Assembly: GCF_026000775.1 (NCBI RefSeq)
Contig: NZ_AP026830.1
Span: 829,056 to 893,055, forward strand
Origin: Vulcanisaeta souniana JCM 11219
GTDB taxonomy: Archaea > Thermoproteota > Thermoprotei > Thermoproteales > Thermocladiaceae
Direction: 5' to 3'
Length of the DNA: 64,000 bases
The notes beneath the pieces are model-generated. The model saw nothing but the letters and a program-made list of their open reading frames with translations, was not told the origin of the DNA and made no database searches. Both the position numbers and the translations under genes were made by a program. This document shows, piece by piece, positions 63,896-64,000 of this stretch. Position 1 is the first letter of the stretch. Each line of letters begins with the position of its first letter.

Positions 63896-64000
63896 CTAAT
63901 TCATTAACGCCTCAATCCTTATGCACTTACTACTCTTAATATCATACTCGATGTTCACAAGTAATTCCCTAGTGTGTCTAGTGCTTTGTCCTTGTTTATT
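63896..64000 (-). CDS. Partial gene at right edge, paralogous to 24045 fragment
   Basis: Frame reads NKQGQSTRHTRELLVNIEYD then IKSSKCIRIEALMN to TAG at 63896; the start lies outside the window. In the alternative frame the same DNA reads INKDKALDTLGNYL. The 5' sense (KALDTL) and 3' sense (RELLVNIEYD) join across a frame shift at CTAGGG, as in the copy at 24045. A helical, charged protein of unknown function. Confidence 0.4.
   Translation of the reverse strand, partial: NKQGQSTRHTRELLVNIEYDIKSSKCIRIEALMN

Overview
The window looks like a hyperthermophilic crenarchaeon of the Thermoproteales, most like Vulcanisaeta or Caldivirga. This rests on PaREP1 and PaREP2b family proteins, archaeal-type small ribosomal protein S14, an archaeal pyrBIED cluster, a Thg1-like protein, and promoters with a TATA box about 25 bp before a mostly leaderless start codon. 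The genus is an inference; no 16S gene is present.

Layout. 1-8.9 kb: hydantoinase B (cut by the edge), a DUF3782-type coiled-coil protein, an MFS exporter, decayed membrane-protein paralogues fused to a broken nicotinamidase, PaREP1, a TPR regulator, a 5-formyl-THF cyclo-ligase-like protein, a coiled-coil protein and a queuosine-precursor-type transporter behind a palindrome. 9-24.7 kb: an accessory zone with a decayed PaREP1/8 gene, tRNA-Phe, several anchored or secreted Asn-rich glycoprotein genes (some intact, many broken), and two aldehyde dehydrogenases back to back. 25.3-26.9 kb: an AT-rich two-gene operon of an RRE/PqqD-like protein and a radical SAM enzyme, the best candidate for an undescribed system. 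27-30 kb: a GC-rich block with strong RNA-like stems leading into PaREP2b, which truncates a creatininase-family gene. 30.6-31.4 kb: a MntA/HepT toxin-antitoxin pair with a frameshifted toxin.

32-48.5 kb is mixed: an MBL hydrolase, a DMT transporter, a type IV pilin, TenA, Thg1-like, a one-piece HEPN-MNT fusion, a frameshifted secreted protein, a nucleoside phosphorylase, DUF711, an Fe-S HhH glycosylase-like protein, S14, a D-2-hydroxyacid dehydrogenase, membrane proteins and an M50 protease. 48.5-51.5 kb is the pyrimidine operon pyrB-pyrI-pyrE-pyrD, read on the minus strand. 51.5-64 kb is core metabolism: a glucoamylase-like glycosidase, a sugar ABC ATPase, S-adenosylhomocysteinase, a membrane-bound winged-helix sensor, succinyl-CoA ligase (sucCD), a wHTH regulator, a NuoI-like ferredoxin, a pectinacetylesterase-like secreted protein, and ACT/V4R-like proteins.

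The window has unusually many broken genes (about 15). They cluster in surface-protein, PaREP and toxin-antitoxin loci, while the housekeeping operons are intact. Some single-base frameshifts could be sequencing errors rather than biology.
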